Assembly: GCA_964618565.1 (NCBI GenBank)
Contig: CAZUBA010000035.1
Location: 1 to 17,849, forward strand
From: STC-113 sp964618565
Lineage (GTDB): Bacteria; Patescibacteriota; Gracilibacteria; BD1-5; UBA2023
Direction: 5' to 3'
DNA: 17,849 nt
This document shows, piece after piece, positions 14,742 through 17,849 of this stretch. Below the pieces are notes generated by a model, which did no database searches, was not told where the DNA came from, and saw only the letters and a program-made list of their open reading frames with translations. The translations under genes and the position numbers were made by a program. The stretch's first letter is position 1. Each line of letters starts with the position of its first letter.

Positions 14742-17700
14742 TTATTTATTCAAACTTGAAAGATAGTTATCTTTAAATTTTCTTGGAACGAAATGGAGCA
14801 TATCAAGAGCGGTATAGGTCTTTTTTGGGAGTCATTCGATTATGGCATCATTTCAAAAAAATCATTCCAGTTTATCAAATCTCTGTGAAAATAATTTCTC
14901 TTCCATCATCATCTTTGCTTCCGAATAACCTATATGCACCGGAATGAATTCTTTTCAATCTGCTTCATAGCTCATCTTCTTTGGATCAATCAATTTCTTC
15001 ATTTGAAGAGGAATATTCTCTTCATCATAAAGATAGAAAAATTTCAATTCTCAAAGAGGGGTTTGTGCGATCAGCAGATCTTTTTGAAGGGCAATCTTGT
15101 TGAAAACTGATTCAGATAATATATGAGCTTCATCTAAGAATGTATTTGTAGGAGCAAGTATTCATTTGACTACAACTTTTTCAACTCCGAAGAATAAGGC
15201 CAATTCAGATCAAACTCATTTGATCAGTCATTCCTTTATCATCATATGCGCTTCGAGGCTTCCTAAAACTACTCAATTATCTGTAAAATCCATTTTTCCT
15301 GATTCGAGCTTAAGTCATGCAGGGATTTTTGCAGATTCCAATATCACTTTTGGGAATCATTCCTTATCAAATCATATTTTAACTTCAGATGAGTGCATAT
15401 AATCATTGATTTCAGTTACTAGTCCAGGAAGCTGTGATGTATATGAAGAAGTCGTGCTGGATTGCGAGAATTGCGAGAACTCCCAGAATACCCCTAGGAA
15501 AAATATTGTCATAATAACTGGCGCTATCTTAGATATCAGATTTATCTTCTTTGGATGGAAATTTTTCAATAAAAGAGAATTGGATACTACAGAAACAGAA
15601 GATAGTGCCATTGCAAGTCAGGCAAGCTCAGGCTTCAGTACAAATCCGATAGTGGCAAATGCTCAGGCGGCAACAGGAATTCATAGAACATTATAGAATA
15701 ATGAGAAGAAAAGGTTCTGTTTTATTTTCGATACGGTTTCTCTGCTTAATTTTATAGAAGTGATAACATCATTCAAATCATTTTTCATTATGATTATTCA
15801 GCCCGATTCCATTGCGACATCTGCTCAGCTTCACATTGCAATTCACAGATCAGCGCTTACAAGCGCCGGGGAGTCATTTATTCAATCTCATACCATTGCA
15901 ACTTTGTATCAGTCTGATTGCAGTTTCTGTACTTCTTGTGCTTTATTTTCTGGCAATACTTCTGCCAAGACATTAAATATTCATACTTGTCAGGCTATTG
16001 CCTTTGCTGTACGGGCATTATCTCAAGTTATCATATAGACTTTGATTCACATTTTGAGTAACCTTGAAATGGCTTCTTTTGAAGTTTCTTTTACCGTGTC
16101 TGCAACAGCTATCAATCAGATGGCTTTAGAAGAATCAGCTAAAATCATTACAGTTTTTCATGAAGACTCAAGATTTTCGATTATAGATATTTCAGCTAAC
16201 TCAATCTTATTATCTGCAAGAAGCTTTCTAGTTCATAAGAAGTATGATTTTCATCCGACAATTCATTTTACTCATCCTCAAGGAATTGCTTCAAAATCTT
16301 CAACAAGGATATTTCGTGCATTAACCTCTTGTCAATGCTTTACTATCGATTCAGCCAAGGGGTGCTCTGATTTTTGCTCTAGAGATGCGGCAATCGATAG
16401 GATTTCCTTTTCGGATATGATTCATAAATCTACAATATCGGTTACTTTTGGCTTTCACTCAGTTATTGTTCATGTCTTATCGAATACTATGGCATTTATC
16501 TGGCAAGCAGTCTCAAGCGGCTCTCATCATTTTATAAGAATTCAATTTTGAGCTCATCTTCAGGTTCAGACCATTATTGCAGTGGGCGTAGCAAGTCCAA
16601 GCGCGCAAGGGCAAGCAATTACAATTACAGCCGAAAAGTAAAGAAGGCTAATAGCGAAGGTTGCTCAAAGAATATAGTACCAGACCAAGAAAGTGATTAT
16701 AGCAATAAGTATTACAATTGGCACGAATATTGCAGAAATCCTGTCGGCGAATCATTGTATCGGAGCTTTTGATCATTGGGCCTCTTCTATAAGTTTTATT
16801 ATTTGAGAAAGGGTGGTTTCATCTCAGATTTTGGTAGCCCTGAAATCAAAGCTTCAAGTTTTATTGATAGTTCAGGCAAAAACTTTTGAGGCTATGCTCT
16901 TTTCGACTGGCATTGATTCTCATGTCAGCATTGATTCATCGATGCTAGAATAACCAGAAACAATCTCTCAATCCACCGGTATTTTCTCGCCAGGCCTTAC
17001 AATGATTATGTCTCAGTAGACGACATCTTCAATTTGGATTTCGATGTATCATCATCCATCCATACTATTATTGATTAATCAAATGGATTCTGATTCATCA
17101 GACAGGATAGGATGTCCTCCTGGCCTAGGAAGTTTCACTCTTGCAGTTTTTGGGGCTAATCACATAAGCTTTTCTATCGCTTCACTGGTTTTTCATTTGG
17201 CTTTTGCTTCCATATATTTTCATAAGGATACAAAGACTATAAGAAATGCGGCAACTTCAAAATAAATGTTTGGAATCTTCATTCAATTTAATCCTATTGC
17301 GGATCAGGTTTCATTTATGTAAATTATGTAGCTATATATGCTATAGATATATGCAACTGCAGTTCAGATTGCTATAAGAGAAAACATGTTTGCAGTCTTC
17401 AGCTTAAGTGCTGACCAAGCTCATAGGAAATAATCTTTTCCTATGAAGAATAAGACGGGAGTCGTCAGAATTAAAGAAATCAGCGCAGAAATAGGCATGA
17501 ATATTTTTTCTCAAGGTAATCATAAAACAAAATCATATACCATGAATAATGCCATAGGCAAAGATAGGATTGCTCCCCATAGGAATTTATTGAACCAATA
17601 CGAAGTCTCTTTTTTTCTTTTATCTATCTCATTTGTTTGTTTTGATTGAATTGTGGCCTTATATCCAGCTTTTTCAGCAACACTCACCAAGTCTTCTATA

Positions 17701-17849
17701 GTTATAATAGTAGGATCGAATTTGATCCTGGCCCTTTCTGAAGCAAAATTTATATTTGCCTCATTTACTCATGACGTTTTTTTAAAGGTTTTTTCTATAA
17801 GCAACGCACACGATGAACAATGCATTCATTCAATGCCCAGGGTTGCTAT
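14742..17849 (-). CDS. copA: Cu+-translocating P1B-type ATPase with C-terminal extension (N-terminus outside window), UGA=Gly
   Basis: The visible 1035 residues begin just before a heavy-metal-associated domain with GMHCSSC. P-type ATPase features follow in order: membrane segments; the metal-transport motif CPC within VIACPCALGLATPTA; the phosphorylation site DKTGTITEGKP; SEHPLA; the hinge AMVGDGINDSPAL; and the closing helix pair NLFFSLFYNVLGIPVAAG. UGA supplies glycines in DKTGT, GDG and elsewhere. CPC plus SEHP place it with Cu+ exporters. A normal CopA would end near SNSLLLKNFHP (about 15552). Here the same frame runs on for about 270 codons, with one more membrane segment (SKIAPVIMTIFFLGVFWEF) and a soluble region containing Met clusters (AHMMI, AKMMMEE). 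The role of the tail is unknown; an extra-cytoplasmic metal-handling domain is one inference. The start codon lies beyond 17849. Confidence 0.93.

Noticed and set aside
473..17849. UGA as tryptophan (code 4) or widespread pseudogenes
   Set aside because: UGA positions match invariant glycines, tryptophan is encoded by TGG in the same genes, and stops are TAA/TAG at sensible ends.
1..17849. CRISPR arrays, tRNA, rRNA or riboswitches
   Set aside because: No regularly spaced repeats, cloverleaf or recognisable conserved RNA core was seen by eye on either strand.

Overview
ORGANISM. The window is AT-rich bacterial DNA that only makes sense if UGA is read as glycine (translation table 25). Read this way, long interrupted frames become intact proteins, and UGA falls on invariant glycines: the P-loop of an ABC ATPase, DKTGT and GDGxND of a copper ATPase, and the active-site loops of an M20 peptidase. 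This code is known from Absconditabacteria (SR1) and Gracilibacteria (BD1-5), so the source is very probably one of these Patescibacteria/CPR lineages. A standard-code annotation would miss or shred most genes here.

LAYOUT. (1) 57-5124, plus strand: a small helical protein, aminoacyl-histidine dipeptidase (pepD), then an S51-type peptidase tightly linked to a three-gene ABC-2 exporter (two permeases and an ATPase). (2) 5210-12131, minus strand: a compact module of four consecutive transcription units. Each starts with the same promoter-like element (two TTTTTCTT repeats 21 bp apart, then a -10-like TATNAN 12 bp further on). Three units end in clear hairpin/T-tract terminators; the last has only a weak one. 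The module encodes an E2-like (UBC-fold) protein, a ThiF/E1-like adenylating enzyme, an 810-residue membrane protein with about 47 UGA-encoded glycines, several small membrane or secreted proteins, and three small paralogues with GYxxGYxDG motifs. (3) 12290-13570, minus: a soluble PAS histidine kinase. (4) 13705-14700, plus: an unrecognised 331-residue protein. (5) 14742-17849, minus: a Cu+ P1B-ATPase (copA), N-terminus off the window, with an unusual C-terminal extension of about 270 residues.

MOST INTERESTING. The module is a candidate undescribed ubiquitin-like conjugation or protein-modification system: E1 and E2 are recognisable, but no JAB protease and no classical GG-ended modifier is visible. 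Its genes are written in two dialects. Nine genes (E1, E2 and the small proteins) use no UGA glycine codon in about 81 glycines, and eight of them have strong Shine-Dalgarno sequences. The 810-residue and 77-residue genes, under the same promoter type, use UGA for glycine and have no Shine-Dalgarno. The E1 gene even ends in UGA, with no other in-frame stop before its terminator. This points to horizontal acquisition of standard-code genes into a recoded genome, under a shared dedicated promoter.
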